DNA of 6,897 bases from Comamonadaceae bacterium (lineage in GTDB: Bacteria; Pseudomonadota; Gammaproteobacteria; Burkholderiales; Burkholderiaceae_C). Shown here piece by piece: positions 1 through 6,897 of this stretch. Position 1 is the stretch's first letter, and each line of letters opens with the position of its first letter. The stretch covers positions 1-6,897 of the forward strand of contig CANGML010000091.1 in assembly GCA_947454585.1 (NCBI GenBank), written 5' to 3'. The position numbers and the translations under genes are program-made. The notes beneath the pieces are model-generated. The model had not been told where the DNA came from, searched no databases, and saw nothing but the letters and a program-made list of their open reading frames with translations.

Positions 1-1730
1 AAGGCTTCTTCGACGTCTTTGATGGCTGCCTCGATGGCTTCTTTCTCACCAGCGTCGAGCTTGTCGCCGTGTTCGCCCAAGCTCTTCTTGACGCTGTGCA
101 CTGCGGCATCGGCTTGGTTGCGGGACTGCACGATCTCAAGCTTTTTCTTGTCTTCAGCGGCGTTCAGCTCGGCGTCTTTGACCATTTGCTGAATTTCGTC
201 TTCGCTCAAACCCGAGTTGGCTTTGATCGTGATCTTGTTCTCTTTGCCCGTGGCTTTGTCCTTGGCGCCCACATGCAAGATACCGTTGGCGTCAATGTCA
301 AATGACACTTCAATTTGTGGCGTGCCACGTGCAGCCGGAGCGATGCCCTCGAGGTTGAACTCGCCCAAGCTCTTGTTGCCAGCGGCCATCTCACGCTCAC
401 CTTGGTAGACCTTGATGGTCACCGCAGGTTGGTTATCGTCAGCGGTGGAGAAGGTTTGGGCAAATTTGGTGGGGATGGTCGTGTTCTTGGCGATCATCTT
501 GGTCATCACGCCGCCCAGGGTTTCGATGCCCAGTGAAAGCGGTGTCACGTCGAGCAACAACACGTCAGTGCGGTCGCCGGACAACACCTGACCTTGAATC
601 GCAGCACCCACGGCAACGGCTTCATCAGGGTTCACGTCACGACGTGGCTCTTTGCCAAAGAATTCTTTGACCTTGTCTTGCACCTTGGGCATGCGGCTCA
701 TGCCGCCGACCAAGATGATGTCGTCGATGTCGCTCACCGACACGCCCGCATCTTTGATGGCGGTGCGGCAAGGAGCGATCGTGCGTTCGATCAACTCGTC
801 CACCAATTGCTCCAACTTGGCACGGTTGAGCTTGATGTTCAAGTGTTTGGGGCCTGAGGCATCCGCGGTGATGTAAGGCAAATTGATGTCGGTCGAAGTC
901 GATGACGACAACTCGATCTTGGCTTTTTCGGCGGCTTCTTTGAGGCGCTGCAGGGCCAACACGTCCTTGGACAAATCGACGCCGGATTCTTTCTTGAACT
1001 CGGTGATGATGAAGTCGATGATGCGTTGGTCGAAGTCTTCGCCGCCCAAGAAGGTGTCACCGTTGGTGGAGAGCACTTCAAATTGTTTTTCGCCATCCAC
1101 GTCAGCGATTTCAATGATGGACACGTCGAATGTGCCGCCACCCAAGTCATACACCGCGATTTTGCGGTCGCCTTTTTCGGTTTTGTCCAAACCGAAGGCC
1201 AACGCCGCAGCGGTCGGTTCGTTGATGATGCGCTTGACATCCAAGCCAGCGATGCGGCCAGCATCTTTGGTAGCTTGACGCTGCGCGTCGTTGAAGTAGG
1301 CCGGCACCGTGATGACGGCTTCGGTCACTTCTTCGCCAAGGTAGTCTTCGGCGGTTTTCTTCATTTTGCGCAAGATTTCGGCGCTGATTTGAGGTGGCGC
1401 CAGCTTGTTGCCGCGTACTTCCACCCAGGCATCGCCGTTGTCGGCCTTGGCAATGGTGTAGGGCATCAAGTCAATGTCTTTTTGCACTTCTTTTTCGCTG
1501 AACTTGCGACCGATCAAACGCTTGACCGCGTACAAGGTGTTGCGGGGGTTGGTCACCGCTTGGCGTTTGGCCGAAGCGCCGACCAAGATTTCGCCGTCTT
1601 CTTGGTACGCAATGATGGACGGGGTGGTGCGCGCGCCTTCAGCGTTCTCGATCACTTTGGTCGTGTTGCCTTCCATGATGGCCACGCACGAGTTGGTGGT
1701 GCCCAAGTCAATACCGATGATTTTTCCCAT
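1..1730 (-). CDS. dnaK: Molecular chaperone DnaK (Hsp70), C-terminus cut by window edge
   Basis: ATP-dependent cytosolic Hsp70 chaperone that binds exposed hydrophobic segments and works with DnaJ and GrpE. The frame is open from the ATG at 1730 to the window edge: 576 codons, against roughly 640 in the family, so the end of the helical lid and the C-terminal tail are missing only because the window stops. Visible landmarks are the N-terminal phosphate-binding motif [11 protein letters not shown] near residues 5-15, the second phosphate motif YDLGGGTFD with Thr200 (Thr199 in E. coli), the adenosine motif [10 protein letters not shown], the hydrophobic interdomain linker DVLLLDV at 389-395, the beta-sandwich substrate-binding domain after it, and the start of the charged alpha-helical lid. 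A GGAG ribosome site (1737-1740) lies 6 bases before the ATG. It follows grpE on the same strand with a 70-base gap containing its own sigma32-like promoter. dnaJ probably follows outside the window (inference). No frameshift or lost catalytic motif was seen. Confidence 0.98.
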   Translation of the reverse strand, partial: MGKIIGIDLGTTNSCVAIMEGNTTKVIENAEGARTTPSIIAYQEDGEILVGASAKRQAVTNPRNTLYAVKRLIGRKFSEKEVQKDIDLMPYTIAKADNGDAWVEVRGNKLAPPQISAEILRKMKKTAEDYLGEEVTEAVITVPAYFNDAQRQATKDAGRIAGLDVKRIINEPTAAALAFGLDKTEKGDRKIAVYDLGGGTFDVSIIEIADVDGEKQFEVLSTNGDTFLGGEDFDQRIIDFIITEFKKESGVDLSKDVLALQRLKEAAEKAKIELSSSTSTDINLPYITADASGPKHLNIKLNRAKLEQLVDELIERTIAPCRTAIKDAGVSVSDIDDIILVGGMSRMPKVQDKVKEFFGKEPRRDVNPDEAVAVGAAIQGQVLSGDRTDVLLLDVTPLSLGIETLGGVMTKMIAKNTTIPTKFAQTFSTADDNQPAVTIKVYQGEREMAAGNKSLGEFNLEGIAPAARGTPQIEVSFDIDANGILHVGAKDKATGKENKITIKANSGLSEDEIQQMVKDAELNAAEDKKKLEIVQSRNQADAAVHSVKKSLGEHGDKLDAGEKEAIEAAIKDVEEA

Positions 1731-1768
1731 GTGTAACTCCAGTAACTTTTAAAGATTCAGATGAGGCG

Positions 1769-1797
1769 TAGGTGTGGATAACTTCGCCAATTTCAAG
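1769..1797 (-). promoter_or_regulatory. Probable sigma32 heat-shock promoter of dnaK
   Basis: On the minus strand the grpE-dnaK gap reads CTTGAAA (1797-1791), 13 bases of spacer, then CCACACCTA (1777-1769). The sigma32 (RpoH) consensus is CTTGAAA, 11-16 bases, CCCCATNTA, so the -35 matches exactly and the -10 at about six of nine positions. Transcription would start roughly 30 bases before the dnaK ATG. This would let dnaK be induced independently of read-through from grpE. It is a consensus match by eye, not mapped. Confidence 0.6.
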
Positions 1798-1800
1798 TGT

Positions 1801-2397
1801 TTATTTCGGTGCGGCCACGGTGACTAGGGCAGGGCGCAACACGCGCTCGGCGATCAGGTAGCCTTTTTGTAGTACAGCCACCACCGTGTTGGCTTCCTGT
1901 TCTGCTGGGACCACGCTGATGGCTTGGTGCTGGGCGGGGTCAAACTTAGTCCCCGCCGCAGGGTCGATGGCGATCACTTTGTTGCGCTCTAAAGCACTTT
2001 TGAGCTGACGCAGCGTGGCTTCAGCGCCTTCGCGGATTTGCTCAGGCGTGGCAGTTTGCACGGCTAACCCTGCTTCCAAGCTGTCGAGCACAGGCAGCAG
2101 GCTGTCGGCAAAGCTCTCGAGAGCGAACTTGCGGGCTTTGGAGACTTCATCGTCGGCGCGTCGGCGGGCGTTTTGGACCTCGGCTTGGCCACGCACGTAG
2201 TGGTCTTGCAGCTCAGACACTTTGGCTTGCAAGGTCGCGACTTCGGCTTGGGCAGCGGCCAAGGGGTCGAGCGCAGCGGCAGGCTCAGCGGGGCTGGCGG
2301 CTTCGGCGACCGGCGCCATGCCGGCCATGTGAGAGGCGAGATGCTCAGCGGCAGAAGGTGCCGCGGCGGAGTCTTTGTTTTCTGTAGGTTCTGACAT
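1801..2397 (-). CDS. grpE: Nucleotide exchange factor GrpE
   Basis: Cytosolic homodimeric co-chaperone that releases ADP from DnaK and so drives substrate release; in the family it also acts as a thermosensor. The 198-residue length is usual. Residues 1-50 are a poorly conserved Ala/Glu/Pro-rich extension. About 50-110 contain the long dimerising helix, with the typical run [20 protein letters not shown] followed by [14 protein letters not shown]. The C-terminal beta-wing region carries the GrpE signature [10 protein letters not shown]...[23 protein letters not shown]. The start at 2397 is chosen because the protein begins with a typical MSEPTENK tail, although the ribosome site is weak: only an AGG about 10 bases upstream (2410-2408). 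Directly downstream is its partner dnaK on the same strand. Upstream are a sigma32-like promoter and the terminator of the FKBP gene, so grpE appears to begin a heat-shock transcription unit. Confidence 0.96.
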   Translation of the reverse strand: MSEPTENKDSAAAPSAAEHLASHMAGMAPVAEAASPAEPAAALDPLAAAQAEVATLQAKVSELQDHYVRGQAEVQNARRRADDEVSKARKFALESFADSLLPVLDSLEAGLAVQTATPEQIREGAEATLRQLKSALERNKVIAIDPAAGTKFDPAQHQAISVVPAEQEANTVVAVLQKGYLIAERVLRPALVTVAAPK

Positions 2398-2435
2398 GCG
2401 GGTAAGGCCTGATAAGTGCGAGATGCAGCAAAGCT

Positions 2436-2459
2436 GTGGGCAGCTGACCCTATTTCAAG
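2436..2459 (-). promoter_or_regulatory. Probable sigma32 heat-shock promoter of grpE
   Basis: On the minus strand CTTGAAA (2459-2453) is followed by 11 bases and GCCCAC (2441-2436). The -35 is an exact match to the sigma32 consensus; the -10 shares only the CCCA core with CCCCAT. The predicted start is about 30 bases before the grpE ATG. An A/T-rich stretch at 2471-2480 lies where an UP element would sit, which is suggestive only. The identical -35 before dnaK strengthens the call. Confidence 0.55.
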
Positions 2460-2486
2460 AGGGGTTTTGCAAAAAATATGGCGGTG

Positions 2487-2515
2487 AACAAAACAAAGCG
2501 GGGCTAGGCCCCGCT
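2487..2515 (-). terminator. Rho-independent terminator of the FKBP gene
   Basis: A perfect 8-bp GC-rich stem, AGCGGGGC (2497-2504) with GCCCCGCT (2508-2515), closes a 3-base loop. Read on the minus strand it is followed by TTTGTTTTGTT (2497-2487, overlapping the last stem base). It begins 25 bases after the FKBP stop and ends before the grpE promoter, so it separates FKBP from the grpE-dnaK unit. The plus-strand side lacks a T tract, so termination should be one-directional. Confidence 0.85.
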
Positions 2516-2540
2516 GGTCTGCCTGCGTGCGAGGTCGTGG

Positions 2541-2891
2541 TTATTCGAGACCAAGCAACTCGACGTCAAACTTCAAGGTGGCATTAGGGGGAATCACGCC
2601 ACCCGCGCCGCGTGTGCCGTAGCCCAGCTCTGGCGGAATGATGAGGGTACGTTGGCCGCCGATCTTCATGCCTTGTACGCCTTCGTCCCAGCCTTTGATG
2701 ACCATCCCCGCACCGAGAGGGAAGTCAAAGGGGTCGTTGCGGTCACGGCTGGAGTCAAATTTGGCGCCTTGTTCACCATCTTGGTAAAGCCAGCCGGTGT
2801 AGTGCACGCTGACGTGTTGACCAGCTGCGGCTTGGGCGCCGTCGCCCACCACGTTGTCGATGTATTGCAGGCCGGAGGGAGTGGTGTTCAT
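2541..2891 (-). CDS. FKBP-type peptidyl-prolyl cis-trans isomerase, single domain
   Basis: Catalyses cis-trans isomerisation of Xaa-Pro bonds. At 116 residues it is a lone FK506-binding domain with no signal peptide, no trigger-factor or Mip dimerisation domain, and no SlyD-type insert or His-rich tail, so it is predicted cytosolic. The FKBP12 active-site set is present: Tyr31 in VHYTG (FKBP12 Tyr26), Phe45-Asp46 (Phe36-Asp37), Phe57 (Phe46), Val64-Ile65 (Val55-Ile56), Trp68 in GWDEG (Trp59), Tyr91 in LGYG (Tyr82) and Phe108 (Phe99). An AAGGA ribosome site (2902-2898) lies 6 bases before the ATG, which supports the start. The gene ends in a strong intrinsic terminator. It is divergent from the acyl-CoA dehydrogenase operon and upstream of grpE. 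Its substrates cannot be read from the sequence; a link to the chaperone genes is positional only. Confidence 0.95.
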   Translation of the reverse strand: MNTTPSGLQYIDNVVGDGAQAAAGQHVSVHYTGWLYQDGEQGAKFDSSRDRNDPFDFPLGAGMVIKGWDEGVQGMKIGGQRTLIIPPELGYGTRGAGGVIPPNATLKFDVELLGLE

Positions 2892-3011
2892 GGCAAATCC
2901 TTGAGGGTCAAAATGCGAAAGAAGAGAGTGTAACTAAGCTGTCCCCGAGGTTGGCAGATGGGGGAATGAGCTGGGTACTATTTAGGCCTCTCTTCACTTG
3001 AGTTACCTGAC
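2892..3011. promoter_or_regulatory. Divergent intergenic region between FKBP and the acyl-CoA dehydrogenase operon
   Basis: This 120-base gap must hold the start signals of both the minus-strand FKBP gene and the plus-strand catabolic operon. The FKBP ribosome site is at 2898-2902. On the minus strand CCCCATCT (2965-2958) matches a sigma32 -10 but has no convincing -35. I saw no clear inverted repeat that would mark an operator and no adjacent regulator gene. Confidence 0.5.
2951..2981 (+). promoter_or_regulatory. Possible sigma70 promoter of the catabolic operon
   Basis: TTGGCA (2951-2956) and TACTAT (2976-2981) resemble the -35 and -10 hexamers. The spacer is 19 bases, longer than the preferred 17, and there is no extended -10 TG. 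The start would fall about 25 bases before the ATG at 3012. The match is weak, and an activator-dependent promoter would fit a long spacer. Confidence 0.3.
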
Positions 3012-4172
3012 ATGGCCCTTGATCAAGAATCTTTTGGCATTTTGCTGCCCACACTCCAGCGCTTCATACAAGAACGGTTGATGCCTGCAGAGAATTATTT
3101 GGAAGCGCACGACGAGGTGCCCGCCGACATCGTGCAAGACATGAAGGAGATGGGCCTGTTTGGCCTGTCGATTCCGGAGGAGTTCGGTGGCATTGGTTTG
3201 TCCATGAGCCAGGAGATTCGCGTCGCTTACGAGATGGGCAAAACCTCTTTGGCATTTCGTTCTGTCTTTGGTACCAACGTGGGCATCGGCTCTCAAGGCA
3301 TCTTGATGGACGGCACGCCTGAGCAAAAAGCCACGATCTTGCCCAAGGTCGCGAGCGGCGAGCTCATCATGTCGTTTGCCCTGACCGAGCCTGATGCGGG
3401 TTCGGATGCGGCATCCCTGAAAACACGGGCTGAGTTGGATGGCGACCATTACGTGCTCAACGGCACCAAGCGCTACATCACCAATGCACCCCGTGCGGGC
3501 GCTTTTACCTTGATGGCCAGGACCGGCGGACCTGGCGCAGGGGGTGTTTCCTCGTTCATCGTGCCCGCAGATTTACCGGGCATCAAGCTGGGCAAAACGG
3601 ACAAGAAAATGGGCCAACGGGGCACGAAAACCTGCGATGTGATTTTGGAGAACGTGCGCGTGCCCGCCGCCAACATCATTGGCGGCGTGCCCGGGCAGGG
3701 CTTCAAGACCGCGATGAAGGTGCTCGACCGTGGTCGTTTGCATATTGCGGCGGTCTCCTGCGGCATGGCGCAGCGCATCATCGATGAGTCCACGGCCTAT
3801 GCCCGTGACCGCAAGCAGTTTGGCAAAGCCATCGGCGAATTTCAGCTGATTCAGGCCATGTTGGCTGACAGCCAAGCTGAATTGTTGGCTGGTTGGGCGC
3901 TGGTGCAAGACGTGGCAGCACGGTTTGACGGGAAGCCAGCGCATGTGTCAGACCCTGATCTGTCCATGCGGGTGTCCTGCGCCAAGTTGTTTTGTACCGA
4001 AATGGTGGGACGCGTGGCCGACCGGGGGGTGCAAATCCATGGTGGGGCGGGGTACATCAACGAATACCCCGTCGAGCGTTTTTACCGGGATGTGCGCCTT
4101 TTGCGACTCTATGAGGGCACAACCCAGATTCAACAACTTATTATTGGGCGTGAACTTTTGCGCCAAGCCTAA
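3012..4172 (+). CDS. Acyl-CoA dehydrogenase, possibly acting on a dicarboxylyl-CoA
   Basis: FAD-dependent alpha,beta-dehydrogenation of an acyl-CoA thioester, passing electrons to ETF; cytosolic. At 386 residues it is a full ACAD: helical N-domain (about 1-120), beta-domain with the FAD signature [10 protein letters not shown] (123-131 region), and a C-terminal helical domain with [17 protein letters not shown] (266-281). The catalytic base is Glu368 in LYEGTTQIQ, as in MCAD, SCAD and GCDH. The alternative position used by isovaleryl-CoA dehydrogenase (LDLERL) is Gly241 here, which argues against that enzyme. Without gaps through AFRSVFGTN, Arg83 lines up with the GCDH arginine that holds the distal carboxylate (Arg99 in the next gene, human Arg94), while the preceding GCDH glutamate is Gly76. 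A dicarboxylyl-CoA such as adipyl- or pimeloyl-CoA is therefore plausible (inference). The start has only a weak GAG ribosome site 9 bases upstream. It is clearly diverged from its neighbour GCDH, so not a recent duplicate. Confidence 0.93.
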   Translation: MALDQESFGILLPTLQRFIQERLMPAENYLEAHDEVPADIVQDMKEMGLFGLSIPEEFGGIGLSMSQEIRVAYEMGKTSLAFRSVFGTNVGIGSQGILMDGTPEQKATILPKVASGELIMSFALTEPDAGSDAASLKTRAELDGDHYVLNGTKRYITNAPRAGAFTLMARTGGPGAGGVSSFIVPADLPGIKLGKTDKKMGQRGTKTCDVILENVRVPAANIIGGVPGQGFKTAMKVLDRGRLHIAAVSCGMAQRIIDESTAYARDRKQFGKAIGEFQLIQAMLADSQAELLAGWALVQDVAARFDGKPAHVSDPDLSMRVSCAKLFCTEMVGRVADRGVQIHGGAGYINEYPVERFYRDVRLLRLYEGTTQIQQLIIGRELLRQA

Positions 4173-4204
4173 GTGATTTCAGCTTTCAATTTCTAGGAGT
4201 CCTC

Positions 4205-5392
4205 ATGTCTTCAAAGTCAGCCCCCTTCAGTTGGGAAGATCCTTTTTTGCTCGATTTGCAATTGACGGACGACGAACGTCAAGTCAAAGAAGCGGCTGCC
4301 ACTTACTGCCAAGAGCGCCTCGCACCCCGTGTGCTGGAAGCTTTCCGCCATGAAAAAACCGATGCGTCCATCTTCCGTGAGATGGGTGAGCTGGGTTTGT
4401 TGGGCGCCACCATTCCTGAGGCCTACGGCGGTGCAGGGCTGAACTATGTGTGTTACGGCTTGGTGGCACGCGAAGTCGAACGTGTGGATTCTGGCTACCG
4501 CTCGATGATGAGTGTGCAATCTTCCTTGGTGATGTTGCCGATCAATGAGTTTGGCACCGAAGCCCAAAAACAAAAGTACTTGCCCAAACTCGCCGCCGGT
4601 GAGTGGATTGGTTGCTTTGGCTTGACTGAACCTAACTATGGGTCTGACCCCGGCAGCATGATCACGCGCGCCAAAAAAGTAGCCGGTGGCTATGCCTTGT
4701 CGGGGGCCAAGATGTGGATCACCAACAGCCCCATCGCTGATGTGTTTGTGGTTTGGGCCAAGGATGATTCAGGTGCCATTCGTGGCTTTATTTTGGAAAA
4801 AGGCTGGAAGGGTCTGAGCGCTCCTGCCGTGCACGGCAAGGTGGGCTTGCGTGCCTCGATCACGGGTGAGATTGTGATGGACGAGGTATTTGTGCCCGAA
4901 GAAAACGCGTTTCCTGATGTGCGTGGCTTGAAAGGCCCGTTCACCTGTTTGAACAGTGCGCGCTATGGCATAGCCTGGGGTGCCTTGGGTGCCGCGGAAG
5001 ACTGCTTTCACCGTGCGCGTCAATATGTGATGGACCGCCAGCAGTTTGGCCGGCCTTTGGCGGCGAACCAGCTGATTCAAAAGAAGCTGGCCGATATGCT
5101 GACTGAAATTTCATTGGGCTTGCAAGGCTGCCTGCGTTTGGGGCGTATGAAAGACGAAGGCATAGCCTCGGTGGACATCACGTCCATCCTCAAGCGCAAC
5201 AGCTGTGGCAAAGCGCTCGACATCGCACGCATGGCCCGCGACATGATGGGGGGCAACGGCATCTCTGACGAGTTTGGTGTGGCGCGTCACTTGGTGAACC
5301 TTGAAGTGGTCAACACCTACGAAGGCACGCACGATGTGCATGCCTTGATCTTGGGACGTGCCATCACGGGCATTGCCGCTTTCAGCAACTAA
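4205..5392 (+). CDS. gcdH: Glutaryl-CoA dehydrogenase (decarboxylating type)
   Basis: Flavoenzyme that oxidises and decarboxylates glutaryl-CoA to crotonyl-CoA and CO2 with ETF as acceptor. It lies on the lysine, tryptophan and glutarate routes and on benzoyl-CoA-derived routes. The 395-residue length is standard. Conserved features are the N-terminal [18 protein letters not shown], the segment [11 protein letters not shown] with Glu92 and Arg99 (human Glu87 and Arg94, carboxylate-end binding), the FAD motif [10 protein letters not shown], and the C-terminal [19 protein letters not shown] with Tyr372 and catalytic base Glu373 (human Tyr369 and Glu370). Presence of all four favours the decarboxylating form over the non-decarboxylating anaerobic form. 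AGGAG (4195-4199) sits 5 bases before the ATG, a strong start. It begins 32 bases after the preceding dehydrogenase and ends 14 bases before the thiolase, indicating co-transcription. Confidence 0.97.
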   Translation: MSSKSAPFSWEDPFLLDLQLTDDERQVKEAAATYCQERLAPRVLEAFRHEKTDASIFREMGELGLLGATIPEAYGGAGLNYVCYGLVAREVERVDSGYRSMMSVQSSLVMLPINEFGTEAQKQKYLPKLAAGEWIGCFGLTEPNYGSDPGSMITRAKKVAGGYALSGAKMWITNSPIADVFVVWAKDDSGAIRGFILEKGWKGLSAPAVHGKVGLRASITGEIVMDEVFVPEENAFPDVRGLKGPFTCLNSARYGIAWGALGAAEDCFHRARQYVMDRQQFGRPLAANQLIQKKLADMLTEISLGLQGCLRLGRMKDEGIASVDITSILKRNSCGKALDIARMARDMMGGNGISDEFGVARHLVNLEVVNTYEGTHDVHALILGRAITGIAAFSN

Positions 5393-5406
5393 ATTTCACA
5401 GACGCC

Positions 5407-6609
5407 ATGACACACGCTTTTATTTGTGATGCCATTCGAACACCCATCGGCCGCTACGGCGGCGCCTTGTCTGCTGTCCGCGCGGATGATTTAGGCGCGA
5501 TACCCCTGCGCGCCTTGATGGCACGCAACCCGACTGTGGATTGGGCGCAGGTCACCGACGTGTTGTATGGCTGCGTGAACCAAGCAGGTGAGGACAACCG
5601 CAACGTGGCGCGTATGGCCAGTCTGTTGGCTGGTTTACCCATGGAGGTGCCAGGCGCCACCATCAACCGCTTGTGTGGGTCTGGTTTGGATGCGTTGGGA
5701 ACGGCGGCTCGCGCCATCAAATCGGGCGAGGCTGAGGTGATGATCGCCGGTGGCGTAGAGAGCATGAGCCGCGCCCCCTTTGTCATGCCCAAAGCGGAGT
5801 CGGCATTTGCGCGACAAGCCGAAATCTATGACACCACGATCGGCTGGCGCTTTGTCAACAAGCTGATGAAAGAAACATACGGCATCGACTCCATGCCTGA
5901 AACCGCCGAGAACGTGGCAGACGACTACAAGATCGAGCGCGCCGCGCAAGATCTGATGGCCCTGAACAGCCAATTGCGCGCTGTCGCCGCGCAGCAGGCT
6001 GGCCATTTGGCGCGCGAAATCACGCCCGTCACGATTCCCCAAAAAAAGGGAGATCCCCATGTTGTGGACACGGACGAACACCCACGCGCGACCAGTCTTG
6101 AAACGCTGGCCAAACTCAAGCCGATTGTTCGTCCCAATGGCACCGTCACGGCGGGTAATGCCAGCGGTGTGAACGATGGGGCATGCGCACTGTTGTTGGC
6201 CAACGAAACCAGTGCTGCCAAAAATGGGTTGACCCCGAAAGCGCGTGTGGTGGGCATGGCCACGGCGGGTGTGGCGCCCCGCATCATGGGCATGGGGCCC
6301 TTGCCCGCGACGCTCAAAGTCCTGGCACAAACAGGGCTGTCGCTGTCTCAAATCGATGTGATTGAACTCAACGAAGCTTTTGCGGCGCAAGGCTTGGCGG
6401 TGACGCGTGGTCTGGGTCTGCACGACGAAGATCCTCGGGTCAACGCGTGGGGTGGGGCAATTGCGTTGGGCCATCCTTTGGGCGCCTCGGGTGCGCGTCT
6501 GGCCACCACCGCCATCAACCGCTTACATGCCACCGGCGGACGCTATGCCCTGTGCACCATGTGTATCGGCGTGGGCCAGGGCATTGCCCTGATTCTTGAA
6601 AAGATCTAG
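5407..6609 (+). CDS. pcaF: Beta-ketoadipyl-CoA thiolase (3-oxoadipyl-CoA acetyltransferase)
   Basis: Type II thiolase cleaving 3-oxoadipyl-CoA with CoA into succinyl-CoA and acetyl-CoA, the last step of the beta-ketoadipate, phenylacetyl-CoA and adipate beta-oxidation pathways. The 400-residue length is that of PcaF. Motifs are [17 protein letters not shown] at the N-terminus, nucleophile Cys90 in [17 protein letters not shown] at 322-327, His356 in [13 protein letters not shown], and the proton-transfer Cys386 in [10 protein letters not shown]. The segment [10 protein letters not shown]...[14 protein letters not shown] is characteristic of the PcaF/PaaJ subgroup rather than short-chain PhaA or FadA thiolases. 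PcaF, PaaJ and DcaF cannot be separated from sequence alone, so the symbol means subgroup, not proven pathway. No good ribosome site precedes the ATG and GCDH ends only 14 bases upstream, so translation may be coupled. No pca ring-cleavage genes lie alongside; glutaryl-CoA dehydrogenase does, which suggests a dicarboxylate role. Confidence 0.94.
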   Translation: MTHAFICDAIRTPIGRYGGALSAVRADDLGAIPLRALMARNPTVDWAQVTDVLYGCVNQAGEDNRNVARMASLLAGLPMEVPGATINRLCGSGLDALGTAARAIKSGEAEVMIAGGVESMSRAPFVMPKAESAFARQAEIYDTTIGWRFVNKLMKETYGIDSMPETAENVADDYKIERAAQDLMALNSQLRAVAAQQAGHLAREITPVTIPQKKGDPHVVDTDEHPRATSLETLAKLKPIVRPNGTVTAGNASGVNDGACALLLANETSAAKNGLTPKARVVGMATAGVAPRIMGMGPLPATLKVLAQTGLSLSQIDVIELNEAFAAQGLAVTRGLGLHDEDPRVNAWGGAIALGHPLGASGARLATTAINRLHATGGRYALCTMCIGVGQGIALILEKI

Positions 6610-6645
6610 GACAATCCAGCGCATGACATAAAGGAGTGTGCTGTG

Positions 6646-6897
6646 ATGTTTTCTCGTTCGATTGCGCGTCGCTTTGCTGTTGCTGCAACGCTCACCTTGA
6701 GCTGTGCCGTGTGGGCGCAGAGTTATCCCGCTAAGCCTCTGCGTATCGTGGTGCCCTTTGGGGCGGGTGGTGTGGCCGATTTGACGGCCCGTACGGTGGC
6801 GCAAAAGATGTCAGAAAGCTTGGGCCAGTCGGTGGTGATTGACAACCGTCCAGGCGCTGGTGGCATCGTGGCGGCCGAGATGGTGGCCAAATCCGAG
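6646..6897 (+). CDS. Bug/TctC-family periplasmic solute-binding protein, N-terminal part
   Basis: Extracytoplasmic receptor of the tripartite tricarboxylate transporter (TTT) type, a family greatly expanded in Burkholderiales. The visible 84 codons begin with a Sec signal peptide: basic start with RSIARR, hydrophobic core AVAATLTL, and probable cleavage after AVWA before QSYPAK. The mature end has the family hallmarks YPAKPLRIVVPFGAGGVADLTAR (about 28-50) and VVIDNRPGAGGIVAAEMVAK (63-82), which form part of the ligand pocket. AAGGAG (6631-6636) is 9 bases before the ATG; an in-frame GTG directly before it (6643) would be 6 bases away, so the true start may be one codon earlier. It begins 36 bases after the thiolase with no terminator between. 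Family ligands are often carboxylates such as citrate, adipate or aromatic acids; operon context suggests a dicarboxylate (inference). The C-terminal three quarters lie outside the window. Confidence 0.93.
   Translation, partial: MFSRSIARRFAVAATLTLSCAVWAQSYPAKPLRIVVPFGAGGVADLTARTVAQKMSESLGQSVVIDNRPGAGGIVAAEMVAKSE

Noticed and set aside
1..1730. dnaK as a truncated pseudogene at 576 codons
   Set aside because: The frame is still open at the window edge within the helical lid, so the shortness is due to the window boundary.
1026..1736. Long plus-strand open frame of 236 codons opposite the start of dnaK
   Set aside because: It lies wholly antisense to well-conserved dnaK codons, has no ribosome site or recognisable domain, and reflects the codon bias of the real gene.
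1731..1800. Possible CIRCE operator (HrcA-type control) between grpE and dnaK
   Set aside because: The TTAGCACTC-N9-GAGTGCTAA inverted repeat is not present here or upstream of grpE; the sigma32-like boxes explain heat control better.
3003..3449. Minus-strand open frame of 148 codons opposite the first acyl-CoA dehydrogenase
   Set aside because: Antisense to conserved ACAD sequence, low-complexity composition, no start signal; a shadow frame.
3012..5392. The two adjacent acyl-CoA dehydrogenases as a recent tandem duplication
   Set aside because: The proteins share only family-level motifs and differ through most of their length, so any duplication is ancient.
5635..6474. Minus-strand open frame of 279 codons opposite the thiolase gene
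   Set aside because: The thiolase frame has all its catalytic motifs in place. The antisense frame has no recognisable motif, is His/Arg/Gly-rich and is a typical shadow in GC-rich DNA.
6646..6723. Lipoprotein signal in the receptor (TLSC in the signal peptide)
   Set aside because: The residue at -3 of the cysteine is Thr rather than Leu/Val/Ile, and a normal signal peptidase I site (AVWA before Q) follows, so a soluble periplasmic protein is more likely.

Overview
The window looks like chromosomal core DNA from a betaproteobacterium, most likely order Burkholderiales and Comamonadaceae-like. This is inferred from four things: moderately high GC with GC-rich third positions, a grpE-dnaK heat-shock pair, a PcaF-type thiolase with the typical betaproteobacterial N-terminus, and a Bug/TctC-family periplasmic receptor. 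The genus cannot be fixed from this sequence. I saw no mobile element, CRISPR array, RNA gene or prophage sequence, and no stretch of more than 300 bases lacks a gene.

The left part (1-2891) is on the minus strand. Read in transcription order it holds a small FKBP-type peptidyl-prolyl isomerase (2541-2891), an intrinsic terminator (2487-2515), a sigma32-like promoter (2436-2459), grpE (1801-2397), a second sigma32-like promoter in the grpE-dnaK gap (1769-1797), and dnaK (1-1730, cut by the window edge after 576 codons). All three proteins act in folding. GrpE is the nucleotide-exchange factor of DnaK, and the two carry near-identical CTTGAAA -35 boxes. FKBP is insulated from grpE by the terminator and appears to be a separate transcription unit.

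The right part (3012-6897) is on the plus strand and diverges from FKBP across a 120-base intergenic region. It reads as one operon: an acyl-CoA dehydrogenase (3012-4172), glutaryl-CoA dehydrogenase (4205-5392), a beta-ketoadipyl-CoA-type thiolase (5407-6609) and the start of a Bug/TctC periplasmic solute receptor (6646 to the edge). Gaps are 32, 14 and 36 bases. Together these fit catabolism of dicarboxylic acids or aromatic-derived dicarboxylyl-CoA esters. GCDH would turn glutaryl-CoA into crotonyl-CoA, the thiolase would cleave 3-oxoadipyl-CoA into succinyl-CoA and acetyl-CoA, the first dehydrogenase would introduce the 2,3-double bond in a related acyl-CoA, and the receptor would capture a carboxylate in the periplasm. 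The hydratase, the hydroxyacyl-CoA dehydrogenase and the CoA-activating enzyme this route would need are not in the window.

I found no previously undescribed system. The observations most worth checking are the conserved substrate-carboxylate arginine in the first acyl-CoA dehydrogenase, the operon as a dicarboxylate module, and the paired heat-shock promoters.
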